Part shown: positions 1 to 5,901 of the stretch, in pieces
How the letters are laid out: each line of letters starts with the position of its first letter
Numbering within the stretch: position 1 is the stretch's first letter
Source of the DNA: Pseudomonadota bacterium
GTDB taxonomy: Bacteria; Pseudomonadota; Alphaproteobacteria; Rhizobiales; Xanthobacteraceae
Assembly (NCBI GenBank): GCA_023405565.1
Contig: JAEXXW010000075.1
Span: forward strand, 1-13,021
DNA: 13,021 nt
Direction of reading: 5' to 3'
Notes under the pieces: model-generated
What the model was told of the DNA's origin: nothing
The model's input: the letters and a program-made list of their open reading frames with translations, nothing else
Database searches by the model: none
Translations under genes and position numbers: made by a program

Positions 1-1
1 G

Positions 2-82
2 GTATGGACAGATCGGGAGGCGCGGCATTTATCCGACCATGTGCCGGTGATTGCCGATATTCTCCTCAACGACCAGCCATAA
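2..82 (+). CDS. Endonuclease/exonuclease/phosphatase family protein, C-terminal end only
   Basis: Only the last 26 codons are in the window, read from base 2 to the TAA at 80-82. The peptide contains the stretch LSDHVPVIADI close to its end. An S-D-H-x-P-V motif near the C terminus is the hallmark of the exonuclease III/DNase I-like (EEP) fold; the Asp and His are catalytic residues in that family. Members cleave phosphodiester bonds in DNA, RNA, phospholipids or phosphoinositides, so the substrate cannot be named from this fragment. The reading frame is open from the window edge, so the gene starts outside. A strong hairpin lies 43 bases past the stop. The family call is fairly secure; the subfamily is unknown. 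Confidence 0.72.
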   Translation, partial: VWTDREARHLSDHVPVIADILLNDQP

Positions 83-125
83 CAAGAGGTCGGGATAGGC
101 ATCAAAAGGAGCCGAAAACAGAAAA

Positions 126-142
126 CCCGGCCGCAGGCCGGG
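126..142 (+). terminator. Hairpin terminator after the endonuclease-family gene
   Basis: A perfect 7-bp GC stem (CCCGGCC, loop GCA, GGCCGGG) lies 43 bases after the stop codon at 82. It is followed by the pyrimidine-rich CTTCCCTT, not a clean T-run, and preceded by an A-rich stretch. Position and stem strength fit a Rho-independent terminator of modest quality. A weaker imperfect hairpin (GGGGA at 166-170 with TCCCC at 180-184) follows. Confidence 0.6.
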
Positions 143-263
143 CTTCCCTTCGACGGGCGTTTTGCGGGGAGTACATCCGTCCCCAACGCACAGCGAACTT
201 TTGCTATCCTTGCAAGTAACTGTTAACGCTTTATGACATTTCTCAAATTCAAGGCGCCTTCTT

Positions 264-310
264 GAAAATAGTTCCGCTCACGGAACGGCGGAGGCCCGGC
301 GGCCTCCGCC
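264..310 (-). terminator. Tandem hairpin terminator for the minus-strand DUF1236 gene
   Basis: Read on the minus strand, 30 bases beyond the reconstructed stop, a perfect 10-bp stem (287-296 with 301-310, loop of 4) is directly followed by a second perfect 6-bp stem (271-276 with 281-286, loop of 4), then the T-rich TATTTTC. Two adjacent hairpins ending in a T-rich tract make a convincing intrinsic terminator. That it sits beyond the reconstructed stop at 341, rather than just after the present stop at 388, supports the longer ancestral reading frame. Confidence 0.7.
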
Positions 311-340
311 TGTCGCTGACGTGTGAGGTTGGGAAATCGC

Positions 341-990
341 TTAAGCTTCAATCACCGCAACGATACGGTGGGTATCCGGCTCGATAATCACGATCTCATC
401 GCCCACGAGAATGAAGCGATAAGGCCGCCATTCCGGATATATTTCGTTTCGATCACGGTTGCGGGCAGGGCGTGCAGCGTCACGCTGCGCGGCACAACCG
501 TGCCGACCGACACATTGAAGTTCACATTCGTGACCGGCCGCACGTTGCTTTGTTTGATCGTCGTCGAGATCCTGGTGCGTTGCTCGGTTGTCAATGACGC
601 GCCGCTGGCTGTACCAGCTGCACCCTGGCCGGTGGTGCTGCCCTGACGCGATTTGGTATCGGTTGTGCCCTTGGTGTCAGATTTGTCTTGTGTACGATTT
701 TGCCGCTGATCCATCCGTTGTTCGGTCTGACCGGCTTTCGGTTCGGCGCCGCGCGGTTCACCCTGGCCCGTGGTGCCACCACGCATCTCGCTCCCGCCAC
801 TACCACGCATTTCGCCACGCCCCGGCTGGCCCTGAGGAGTGGATTGTTGCGCCGGCGACGAATTCTGTGGTGCTTGAGCCGGGCCGCCACTTGCGCCGCC
901 ACCCATGCCACCTTTGTCTTGTGCTGTAACGATTCCAGCGCTTGCGATCAGCGCAATCGCGGAAACGGACATCAATATGTTTCTCCTCAC
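341..990 (-). pseudogene. Secreted DUF1236-family protein, frameshifted near the C terminus
   Basis: The start is a GTG at 990-988 with AGAGGAG six bases upstream (1003-997). The product begins with a signal peptide (MRRNILMSVSAIALIASA, probable cleavage after residue 23), then a Gly/Gln/Thr/Arg-rich low-complexity linker to about residue 125, then a DUF1236 domain ending in VTLHALPATVIE. DUF1236 proteins are small exported alphaproteobacterial proteins of unknown function. The frame as read stops at 388 (200 residues) with an atypical tail. From about 441-450 the neighbouring frame restores the expected domain ending, IYPEWRPYRFILVGDE then IVIIEPDTHRIVAVIEA, and stops at 341-343. The total span of 650 bases is one short of a multiple of three, so one base has been lost (or two gained). 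It may be a young pseudogene, a shortened but functional protein, or a sequence error. An EcfG-type promoter precedes it and a tandem terminator follows the restored stop. Confidence 0.82.
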
Positions 991-996
991 GGAAAG

Positions 997-1003
997 CTCC
1001 TCT
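997..1003 (-). promoter_or_regulatory. Ribosome binding site fixing a GTG start
   Basis: AGAGGAG on the minus strand ends six bases before the GTG at 990. This selects the GTG start, which puts the signal peptide at the N terminus, over the upstream in-frame ATG at 1089. That ATG lies upstream of the predicted EcfG transcript start and would bury the signal peptide. Confidence 0.75.
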
Positions 1004-1054
1004 GGTTCTCTTCCTGATGTCCCCGTGCTCAGGCTTTTGCCCAGTCCTGCATTG

Positions 1055-1080
1055 AACGCATGGTGTTTGCTCCCCGTTCC
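1055..1080 (-). promoter_or_regulatory. EcfG (general stress sigma) promoter of the DUF1236 gene
   Basis: On the minus strand GGAAC (1080-1076), a 17-base spacer and CGTT (1058-1055) exactly match the alphaproteobacterial EcfG consensus GGAAC-N16/17-CGTT. Transcription would begin near 1048, leaving a leader of about 58 bases before the ribosome binding site and the GTG at 990. The site lies in the divergent region shared with the carboxylase beta-subunit gene. Expression under general stress, controlled by PhyR/NepR/EcfG, is inferred from the motif; none of those regulators is in the window. Confidence 0.78.
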
Positions 1081-1200
1081 GAATTTCACGTAGGAATCTT
1101 CTTAACCGGCGTTCAGTTCCTGCGATGAGTGAGAACGCGCCGCGGAGACCTATTTTCCTTTCATCGCGCGACGCGGCATAGTTCCGTCATGATGGGAATC

Positions 1201-1206
1201 GGGAGG
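1201..1206 (+). promoter_or_regulatory. Ribosome binding site fixing the GTG start of the carboxylase beta subunit
   Basis: GGGAGG lies six bases before the GTG at 1213. It supports the 535-residue product over longer in-frame starts at 1129 or 1189, which would add unconserved residues. Confidence 0.7.
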
Positions 1207-1212
1207 GCTGGC

Positions 1213-2820
1213 GTGGCGCGTATCGAATCGAATGTCGACAAGCAATCGCGCGATTTCCGCGCTAATGCGGCCCAGTGGCGTGGTCTGGTCGATGAGTTGA
1301 CAGAAGCGCGTCAGGCCGCGGCGCTTGGCGGCAACGAAAAGGCACGTGAGCGACATGTCGGGCGCGGAAAATTATTGCCGCGCGACCGCGTCATGCGCCT
1401 GATCGATCAGGGCTCGCCCTTCCTCGAATTGTCGCCGCTGGCAGCCTTTGGCATGTATGAGGATGCGATTCATGCTGCCGGCATCATCACAGGTGTCGGC
1501 CGCATCTCGGGCCGCGAATGCATGATCGTGTGCAACGACGCCACCATAAAGGGCGGCACCTATTATCCCGCGACGGTGAAGAAGCATATCCGCGCACAGG
1601 AGATCGCGCGCGAGAACCGGCTGCCGTGCATCTATCTCGTCGATTCCGGCGGCGCCAACCTGCCGAACCAGACCGACGTCTTTCCGGATCGCGAACACTT
1701 CGGCCGCATCTTCTACAATCAGGCGCAGATGTCGGCGGCCGGCATTCCGCAGATCGCGGTGGTGATGGGCTCCTGCACCGCGGGCGGTGCCTATGTGCCG
1801 GCGATGTCGGACGAGACCATCATCGTCAAAAATCAGGGTACGATCTTCCTCGGCGGACCGCCGCTGGTGAAGGCCGCAACGGGTGAGGTGGTGTCGGCGG
1901 AGGATCTCGGCGGCGCCGATGTGCATACCCGAAAATCCGGCGTGGCCGATCATCTGGCGTCGAACGACGAGCATGCGCTGGCTATTGCGCGCCGCATCGT
2001 CGCCAATCTCAATACGAACGAGCAGGTGAATATTCCGCTGCTGCCTTCTCGCGAGCCGCTTTACGATGCGGCCGAGCTTGAAGGCCTGGTGCCGACCGAT
2101 CTCAAGAAACAATATGACGTGCGCGAGATCATCGCCCGCATCGTTGATGCATCGGAATTCGACGAGTTCAAGAAGCTCTATGGCACGACGCTCGTGACCG
2201 GCTTTGCGCATCTGCATGGCATGCCGGTCGGCATCATCGGTAATAACGGCATTCTCTATTCGGAAAGCGCACTGAAGGCGGCTCATTTCATCGAGCTGTG
2301 CTGCCAGCGCCGCATTCCGCTGCTGTTCCTGCAGAACATCGTCGGCTTCATGGTCGGCCGCGATTATGAGGCCGGTGGCATCGCCAAGGACGGCGCCAAG
2401 ATGGTGATGGCGGTGGCCTGTGCGCGCGTGCCGAAGATCACGCTGATCGTCGGCGGTTCGTTCGGCGCCGGCAATTACGGCATGTGCGGCCGGGCTTATG
2501 GTCCTCGTTTTCTGTTCACCTGGCCGAATGCGCGCATTTCCGTGATGGGCGGCGAGCAGGCTGCTTCGGTTCTCGCAACCGTGCGCCGCGACAATATCGA
2601 GGCCGGCGGTGGCAAATGGTCCGAGATCGAGGAGGAGGAATTCAAGGCGCCGATCCGTGACCAATATGAGCGTGAGGGCAATCCCTATTACGCGACGGCG
2701 CGGCTCTGGGACGATGGCATCATCCTGCCAAGCGAAACGCGCCGCGTGCTGGGATTGGCGCTGTCAGCCTCGCTCAATGCGCCCGTGGAAGAGACGAAGT
2801 TCGGCGTGTTCAGGATGTGA
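1213..2820 (+). CDS. mccB: Methylcrotonyl-CoA carboxylase, carboxyltransferase (beta) subunit
   Basis: The 535-residue product matches the usual length of bacterial MCC beta (LiuB). It transfers the carboxyl group from biotin to 3-methylcrotonyl-CoA, giving 3-methylglutaconyl-CoA in leucine degradation; it works in the cytoplasm in a complex with the biotinylated alpha subunit. Two crotonase-like lobes are visible. The N lobe contains [10 protein letters not shown] (144-153) and the oxyanion-forming [16 protein letters not shown] (186-201). The C lobe contains [20 protein letters not shown] (414-433), then [18 protein letters not shown] (437-454), and ends ETKFGVFRM. The MCGRAY and GGEQAA segments favour MCC over propionyl-CoA carboxylase; geranyl-CoA carboxylase is a less likely alternative. 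The probable alpha partner is 7.5 kb downstream at 10299, an unusual separation. No isovaleryl-CoA dehydrogenase, hydratase or HMG-CoA lyase gene is adjacent, and no promoter could be recognised in 1091-1200. Confidence 0.93.
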   Translation: MARIESNVDKQSRDFRANAAQWRGLVDELTEARQAAALGGNEKARERHVGRGKLLPRDRVMRLIDQGSPFLELSPLAAFGMYEDAIHAAGIITGVGRISGRECMIVCNDATIKGGTYYPATVKKHIRAQEIARENRLPCIYLVDSGGANLPNQTDVFPDREHFGRIFYNQAQMSAAGIPQIAVVMGSCTAGGAYVPAMSDETIIVKNQGTIFLGGPPLVKAATGEVVSAEDLGGADVHTRKSGVADHLASNDEHALAIARRIVANLNTNEQVNIPLLPSREPLYDAAELEGLVPTDLKKQYDVREIIARIVDASEFDEFKKLYGTTLVTGFAHLHGMPVGIIGNNGILYSESALKAAHFIELCCQRRIPLLFLQNIVGFMVGRDYEAGGIAKDGAKMVMAVACARVPKITLIVGGSFGAGNYGMCGRAYGPRFLFTWPNARISVMGGEQAASVLATVRRDNIEAGGGKWSEIEEEEFKAPIRDQYEREGNPYYATARLWDDGIILPSETRRVLGLALSASLNAPVEETKFGVFRM

Positions 2821-2822
2821 GG

Positions 2823-3362
2823 ATGCGATCCACGAGCATGGCTGGCCAAGTGAAAAAGGGGCTGCTTTGGTCTTTTGCTTTGCTATTTGCCGCGATAGCA
2901 ACAGTAATTGCTGTGGTCCCAACGACGCTTCCAGCACTGCATTTGGTGTTTTGGCTTCTCGTGGGAAGCTTGGTTGCAAATCATAACCCGCCATCAATCG
3001 CTTCTGGCATTGCTTCCAGAAACAATAAGATTGATCCCGTTGAACTCAATAAGAATGGGCAGGCATTTCAGACGCTGCTTCAGCTCACCTTCCCGATAGG
3101 GACCAAAGTTGAGAAGCTGGAACGAGAGCTGCGTCGTCAAGGTTTTAGACCGATGCCGCCGCCGCCGCGAAACTGCCTCCCGGCAGGGCAGTCGGCGCCG
3201 ACAAGAACTCTTTATACGCACTGCTACGATCCAAAGGACATATTAGTTTATTCTTGGTCTAATGGTTTGGTATGTGGTGAAACAATTACGGTGCGCTGGG
3301 TAAAAAACGACCGTTCCGAAATTACGCAACTGACGGCGGGATGGAATGTGGCGTGCCTCTGA
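2823..3362 (+). CDS. Hypothetical membrane-anchored protein, AT-richer than its neighbours
   Basis: I do not recognise this 179-residue protein. After a short basic N terminus it has a long hydrophobic region (about residues 11-53: LLWSFALLFAAIATVIAVV, then LHLVFWLLVGSLVA) that could form two membrane helices. A soluble domain of about 125 residues follows, with a Pro-rich turn (MPPPPRNC) and four cysteines that could form disulfides if it faces the periplasm. The start is ATG 2823, two bases after the mccB stop, with AGGA (2812-2815) seven bases upstream inside the mccB end; ATG 2838 is an alternative. Hand counts of three 60-base lines give about 53, 42 and 40% GC, against 70% for one line inside mccB. 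Codon choice is correspondingly relaxed, which suggests acquisition by transfer. It is probably co-transcribed with mccB, with no sign of a role in leucine breakdown. Confidence 0.7.
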   Translation: MRSTSMAGQVKKGLLWSFALLFAAIATVIAVVPTTLPALHLVFWLLVGSLVANHNPPSIASGIASRNNKIDPVELNKNGQAFQTLLQLTFPIGTKVEKLERELRRQGFRPMPPPPRNCLPAGQSAPTRTLYTHCYDPKDILVYSWSNGLVCGETITVRWVKNDRSEITQLTAGWNVACL

Positions 3363-3390
3363 CGAAGCAACGTAACATTTTTGCTTGCTC

Positions 3391-3416
3391 GATCCGGCTA
3401 CGAATTGAGCCGGATC
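3391..3416. terminator. Bidirectional terminator hairpin between convergent genes
   Basis: A perfect 9-bp stem (GATCCGGCT at 3391-3399 with AGCCGGATC at 3408-3416, loop of 8) sits between the stop of the plus-strand membrane protein at 3362 and the stop of the minus-strand RidA-like gene at 3497. The stem extends outward to GCT (3387-3389) and AGC (3418-3420) past one mismatch. Neither side has a strong T-run, so efficiency is uncertain, but position and symmetry fit a shared terminator. Confidence 0.6.
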
Positions 3417-3496
3417 TAGCACTTTGCGCGTTTTGATTGTGCTTCTGTGAGGATATCGCGACCACAGCGCCAGTATCCTCCGAACGCTGCCAGCCG

Positions 3497-3973
3497 TTAC
3501 TTCGCAGCCACCGCCGCAACCACATCGACCTCGAACATCATGCCGGGACGCGCCAGTTGCACCACATTGAGGAAGGTGTGTGGGGGCAGCGGCAAGTCCT
3601 TGAAGGTCTCCTCGCGGCATTTGCGCATCTCTTCGCGGTAGCGCACATCGGTGACATACGACGTCGCCTTGACGATGTCCGCAAGCGTCGCGCCGTTAGC
3701 CTCGAGCGCCTTTTTGACCTTGGCCCAGGACATGCGGCACTGCTCAAGGAAGTTGTCCTTATGGTGGATCGAACCATTGTCCGGGTCCTCCGAGCCGATG
3801 CCCGCGAGATAGATTGTCTTGGCCGGGCCCGTCACAACCGCGGCTTCCGAGAACGCGCCGGTGGCGAACTTGCTGTAATTGTAATTCTTCTTCTCGAATT
3901 GCTGGGAAAAGGCCGGGTTTACGCTGATGCTGATCAGCGTGAGAATGGCTGCGGCGGTGCGGATGATCATCAT
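3497..3973 (-). CDS. Exported RidA/YjgF/YER057c/UK114-family protein
   Basis: The product is 158 residues. Residues 1-23 form a clear signal peptide (MMIIRTAAAILTLISISVNPAFS, probable cleavage before QQ), so it should be exported, unlike cytoplasmic RidA of about 128 residues. The rest follows the RidA fold: GPAKTIYLAGIG (49-60), then a helix containing WAKVKKALEANGATLADIVK (83-102), then TSYVTDVRY, and a C-terminal strand pair FLNVVQLARPGMMFEVDVVA. RidA enzymes deaminate reactive enamines/imines such as 2-aminoacrylate and form trimers. The Arg that binds the substrate carboxylate, in a P-x-R-S context, is here His132-Thr133 (LPPHTFLNV), so classical RidA deaminase activity is doubtful and this belongs to another Rid subfamily. 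The start at 3973 has AGAGGA (3988-3983) nine bases upstream. It is transcribed divergently from the 79-residue gene at 4110 and appears monocistronic. Confidence 0.87.
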   Translation of the reverse strand: MMIIRTAAAILTLISISVNPAFSQQFEKKNYNYSKFATGAFSEAAVVTGPAKTIYLAGIGSEDPDNGSIHHKDNFLEQCRMSWAKVKKALEANGATLADIVKATSYVTDVRYREEMRKCREETFKDLPLPPHTFLNVVQLARPGMMFEVDVVAAVAAK

Positions 3974-4052
3974 GATCGCGGTTCCTCTTGTTTTTCCACG
4001 CAAAAATTGCGGTGGTTGCGGACGCGCATGAGCAAAGACCATGCCATGGCAC

Positions 4053-4078
4053 GGAACAATCCTCACCTTGGGACCGTT
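4053..4078 (+). promoter_or_regulatory. EcfG (general stress sigma) promoter of the 79-residue protein gene
   Basis: GGAAC (4053-4057), a 17-base spacer and CGTT (4075-4078) exactly match the EcfG consensus. The predicted start of transcription is near 4085, about 25 bases before the ATG at 4110, with the strong ribosome binding site AGGAGAGGAG between them. The match and spacing make this one of the best supported promoters in the window. Confidence 0.83.
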
Positions 4079-4109
4079 ACTTCCATCCAATCCACAAAAG
4101 GAGAGGAGC

Positions 4110-4349
4110 ATGTACAGGGTTTATTCAGGGCCGGCCGGGTCCGAGTCGATCAGCCCGCTCGACAAGGGGATGCATTTGTTCAAGGAGTTCCTCGCGCTCG
4201 ACGAGGCGATGGGTTTTGCTCACCACCTGAAGACGACGGGTCGCGTGGCCCTTTTGATCGAGGGGGACGACGGCACGCATCTTGATCGCAAGGATTTGGC
4301 CAAGGCCCTGCGTCACCGCGACAACGAACAGACACACGGAGCATGGTAG
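4110..4349 (+). CDS. Small hypothetical protein, probably induced in the general stress response
   Basis: The 79-residue product (begins MYRVYSGPAG, ends NEQTHGAW) is not from a family I can name. It has no signal peptide or membrane helix and should be cytoplasmic. It is charged, with an acidic/hydrophobic middle (FKEFLALDEAMGFAHHL), a short strand-like segment RVALLIEGDDG (45-55) and a basic region DRKDLAKALRHRD (59-71). The ATG at 4110 follows AGGAGAGGAG, a very strong ribosome binding site, and an exact EcfG promoter lies 32 bases upstream of the start, so the gene is very probably real and stress-regulated. It diverges from the RidA-like gene; the SDR gene follows 112 bases downstream in the same direction, possibly with its own EcfG-like promoter. 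Function unknown. Confidence 0.78.
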   Translation: MYRVYSGPAGSESISPLDKGMHLFKEFLALDEAMGFAHHLKTTGRVALLIEGDDGTHLDRKDLAKALRHRDNEQTHGAW

Positions 4350-4379
4350 TCATATGATGTCCGTCATGAAAAAATGGCG

Positions 4380-4404
4380 GGAATGATATTCGAGACGGAT
4401 CGTT
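4380..4404 (+). promoter_or_regulatory. Possible EcfG promoter of the SDR gene (one mismatch)
   Basis: GGAAT (4380-4384), a 16-base spacer and CGTT (4401-4404) differ from the EcfG consensus only in the last base of the -35 element. The predicted start would be near 4411, about 50 bases before the ATG at 4462. It could make the SDR gene part of the same stress response as the gene before it; alternatively that gene's transcript simply continues. Confidence 0.42.
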
Positions 4405-4461
4405 GCGCCTTTGCCGGCATCAACAATAGTCTTCCTTCTGTTCTTGGCAGGAGAGATGTTG

Positions 4462-5163
4462 ATGCCGGCTTCGTCTTATCAAACCGCATTGATCGTTGGC
4501 GCAGGTTCGGGACTGAGTGCATCCCTTGCGCGGCTATTGTCCAAATCCGGTCTTAAGGTCGCGCTGGCGTCACGGTCGACGAATGATCTTGCCGATTTGG
4601 CCGGAGAGACGGGAGCCAAGGTCTTTGCCTGTGACGCCTCCGAGGAAGCGCAAGTCGCAAAGCTCTTCACCGAACTCGATGCCGTCCTCGGGTCGCCTGA
4701 TGTCGTCATCTACAATCCAAGCTTTCGGACGCGCGGCGCGTTGATCGAGCTTGTTCCTGCGGATGTGCAGAAGGCTTTCAGCATTTCTGCCTTCGGAGCC
4801 TTCCTCGTCGCGCAACAGGCGGCGCGCCGCATGCTGCCAAACAAGCACGGTGCAATCTTTTTTACAGGCGCATCAGCCGGTGTGAAGGGCTATCCGAAGT
4901 CCGCGCCCTTTGCGATGGCGAAGTTTGCCCTGCGCGGATTGTCGCAAAGCCTTGCCCGGGAATTGCAGCCGCAGGGCATCCACGTCGCGCATTTCGTGAT
5001 TGATGGCGGCATCCGCTCGGCGCGACGTCCCGTGCCGGATGACAAGCCGGATTCACTTCTCGATCCGGATGCGATCGCGCAGACCTATCTCGATGTGCTC
5101 CGGCAGACGCGCAGCGCCTGGTCATCGGAGATCGCGTTGCGGCCCTGGGTCGAGACGTTCTGA
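4462..5163 (+). CDS. SDR-family protein with Phe in place of the catalytic Tyr
   Basis: The 233-residue product has the Rossmann fold of short-chain dehydrogenases/reductases. The cofactor-binding glycine motif is VGAGSGLSASLA (12-23), followed by ASRS (36-39), which has the Arg often linked to NADP(H) preference, and CDAS (57-60). Then come the N-containing strand VVIYNPS (81-87), the Ser region FTGASAG (134-140, Ser138) and the helix with Lys154. The catalytic YxxxK is replaced by FAMAK (150-154), so the proton-donating Tyr is missing although Ser and Lys remain. Similar relatives with F-A-x-x-K-F-A-L-R exist in proteobacteria, so this is probably a subfamily feature and not damage. The substrate is unknown. 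The start is ATG 4462, eight bases after AGGAG (4449-4453); ATG 4456 sits too close to that site. The stop is six bases from the stop of the convergent MBL gene, with no terminator between. Confidence 0.88.
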   Translation: MPASSYQTALIVGAGSGLSASLARLLSKSGLKVALASRSTNDLADLAGETGAKVFACDASEEAQVAKLFTELDAVLGSPDVVIYNPSFRTRGALIELVPADVQKAFSISAFGAFLVAQQAARRMLPNKHGAIFFTGASAGVKGYPKSAPFAMAKFALRGLSQSLARELQPQGIHVAHFVIDGGIRSARRPVPDDKPDSLLDPDAIAQTYLDVLRQTRSAWSSEIALRPWVETF

Positions 5164-5169
5164 GGCTGG

Positions 5170-5901
5170 TCAGACCTCGATCACCATGCCATCGGCCGCG
5201 CAATCGAATTCGATATCGGCCATGCGCGTCAGCATGTCGTTGCTCATATGCGTGAGCACGACGCGCCTGGCATTGGTGCGCGGCAAATGCTGGCAAAGGA
5301 TCGGGTATGACATGTGCGCTTTGGTGGTCCGCTCGAAGCTGTAGCATTCGCAGATAAACAGGTCGGCCGCCTGGGCTGCATCGACGAGTGTATCCGTCCA
5401 TTGGGTGTCGCCGGAGAAGCAGAGCGTCTGGCCGTTGGCCTCGATGCGATAGGCAAGGCAGGGGCCTGCGCGTTCGTCGTGGACAACAGGGTACGCGGTG
5501 ACGGTCATGTCGAGGACAGGCGTCGGCTTGCCGATATCGATTTCATGAATCCGAAGATCGAAGGGCAGGGTGCGTTCGCCGGGAAAAGCAAGGGCAACGA
5601 CACGGTCCAGCCAGGATTGCAGTCCCGGCGGCCCGACAAGCAGCAATGGCCGCTTTCGTTTCGCGTTGAATTGCGCGTCCAGCAGGAAAAACGGAATACC
5701 GCCGAAATGATCGGCATGGAAATGTGTGAAGAAGATCGCATCGATGGTATTGCTGTCGATGCCCATGCGCTTCATGCCGACGACCGATGTTGCTCCGCAA
5801 TCAAGGAGGAACGATCTTTCGCCGCTCGTGACGTGGATGCAGGTGTTGAAGCGGCCGCCCGATCCGAAGGCATCGCCGCAGCCGATGAATTGCACTTTCA
5901 T
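5170..5901 (-). CDS. MBL-fold metallo-hydrolase (RNase Z/cyclic phosphodiesterase-like)
   Basis: The 243-residue product is a complete metallo-beta-lactamase-fold hydrolase. The metal-binding motif THFHADH lies at 59-65 (His60, His62, Asp64, His65). Further ligand candidates are His141 (YPVVHDERAG), Asp165 in FSGDT and His218 in LTHMS. The N-terminal FIGCGDAFGSGGRFNTC, the DCGA segment (34-37) and ECYSFE...HMSY resemble tRNase Z-like and PqqB/phosphodiesterase-like members, but the long exosite arm of true tRNase Z is absent, so the substrate is open. There is no signal peptide, so it should be cytoplasmic. The ATG at 5901 overlaps the TGA of the upstream MFS gene as ATGA, so translation is likely coupled. 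It is the last gene of the three-gene minus-strand operon starting at 8164. Confidence 0.88.
   Translation of the reverse strand: MKVQFIGCGDAFGSGGRFNTCIHVTSGERSFLLDCGATSVVGMKRMGIDSNTIDAIFFTHFHADHFGGIPFFLLDAQFNAKRKRPLLLVGPPGLQSWLDRVVALAFPGERTLPFDLRIHEIDIGKPTPVLDMTVTAYPVVHDERAGPCLAYRIEANGQTLCFSGDTQWTDTLVDAAQAADLFICECYSFERTTKAHMSYPILCQHLPRTNARRVVLTHMSNDMLTRMADIEFDCAADGMVIEV

Noticed and set aside
441..450. Programmed ribosomal frameshift in the DUF1236 gene
   Set aside because: There is no classical slippery heptamer followed by a strong structure at the shift point, and DUF1236 proteins are not known to use recoding; mutation or sequence error is simpler.
1116..1120. A second GGAAC on the minus strand just upstream of the 1080-1055 promoter
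   Set aside because: Neither 16 nor 17 bases downstream is there a CGTT; no promoter is called.
1372..2664. Long minus-strand open frame opposite the carboxylase beta subunit (430 residues)
   Set aside because: It is rich in His, Arg and Ala as expected from the antisense of a GC-rich gene and has no family resemblance; the plus strand encodes an unmistakable carboxyltransferase.
3437..4285. Plus-strand open frame of 282 residues across the RidA-like gene
   Set aside because: It runs antisense to a clear RidA-family gene with a signal peptide, and its end overlaps the well-supported 79-residue gene in another frame.
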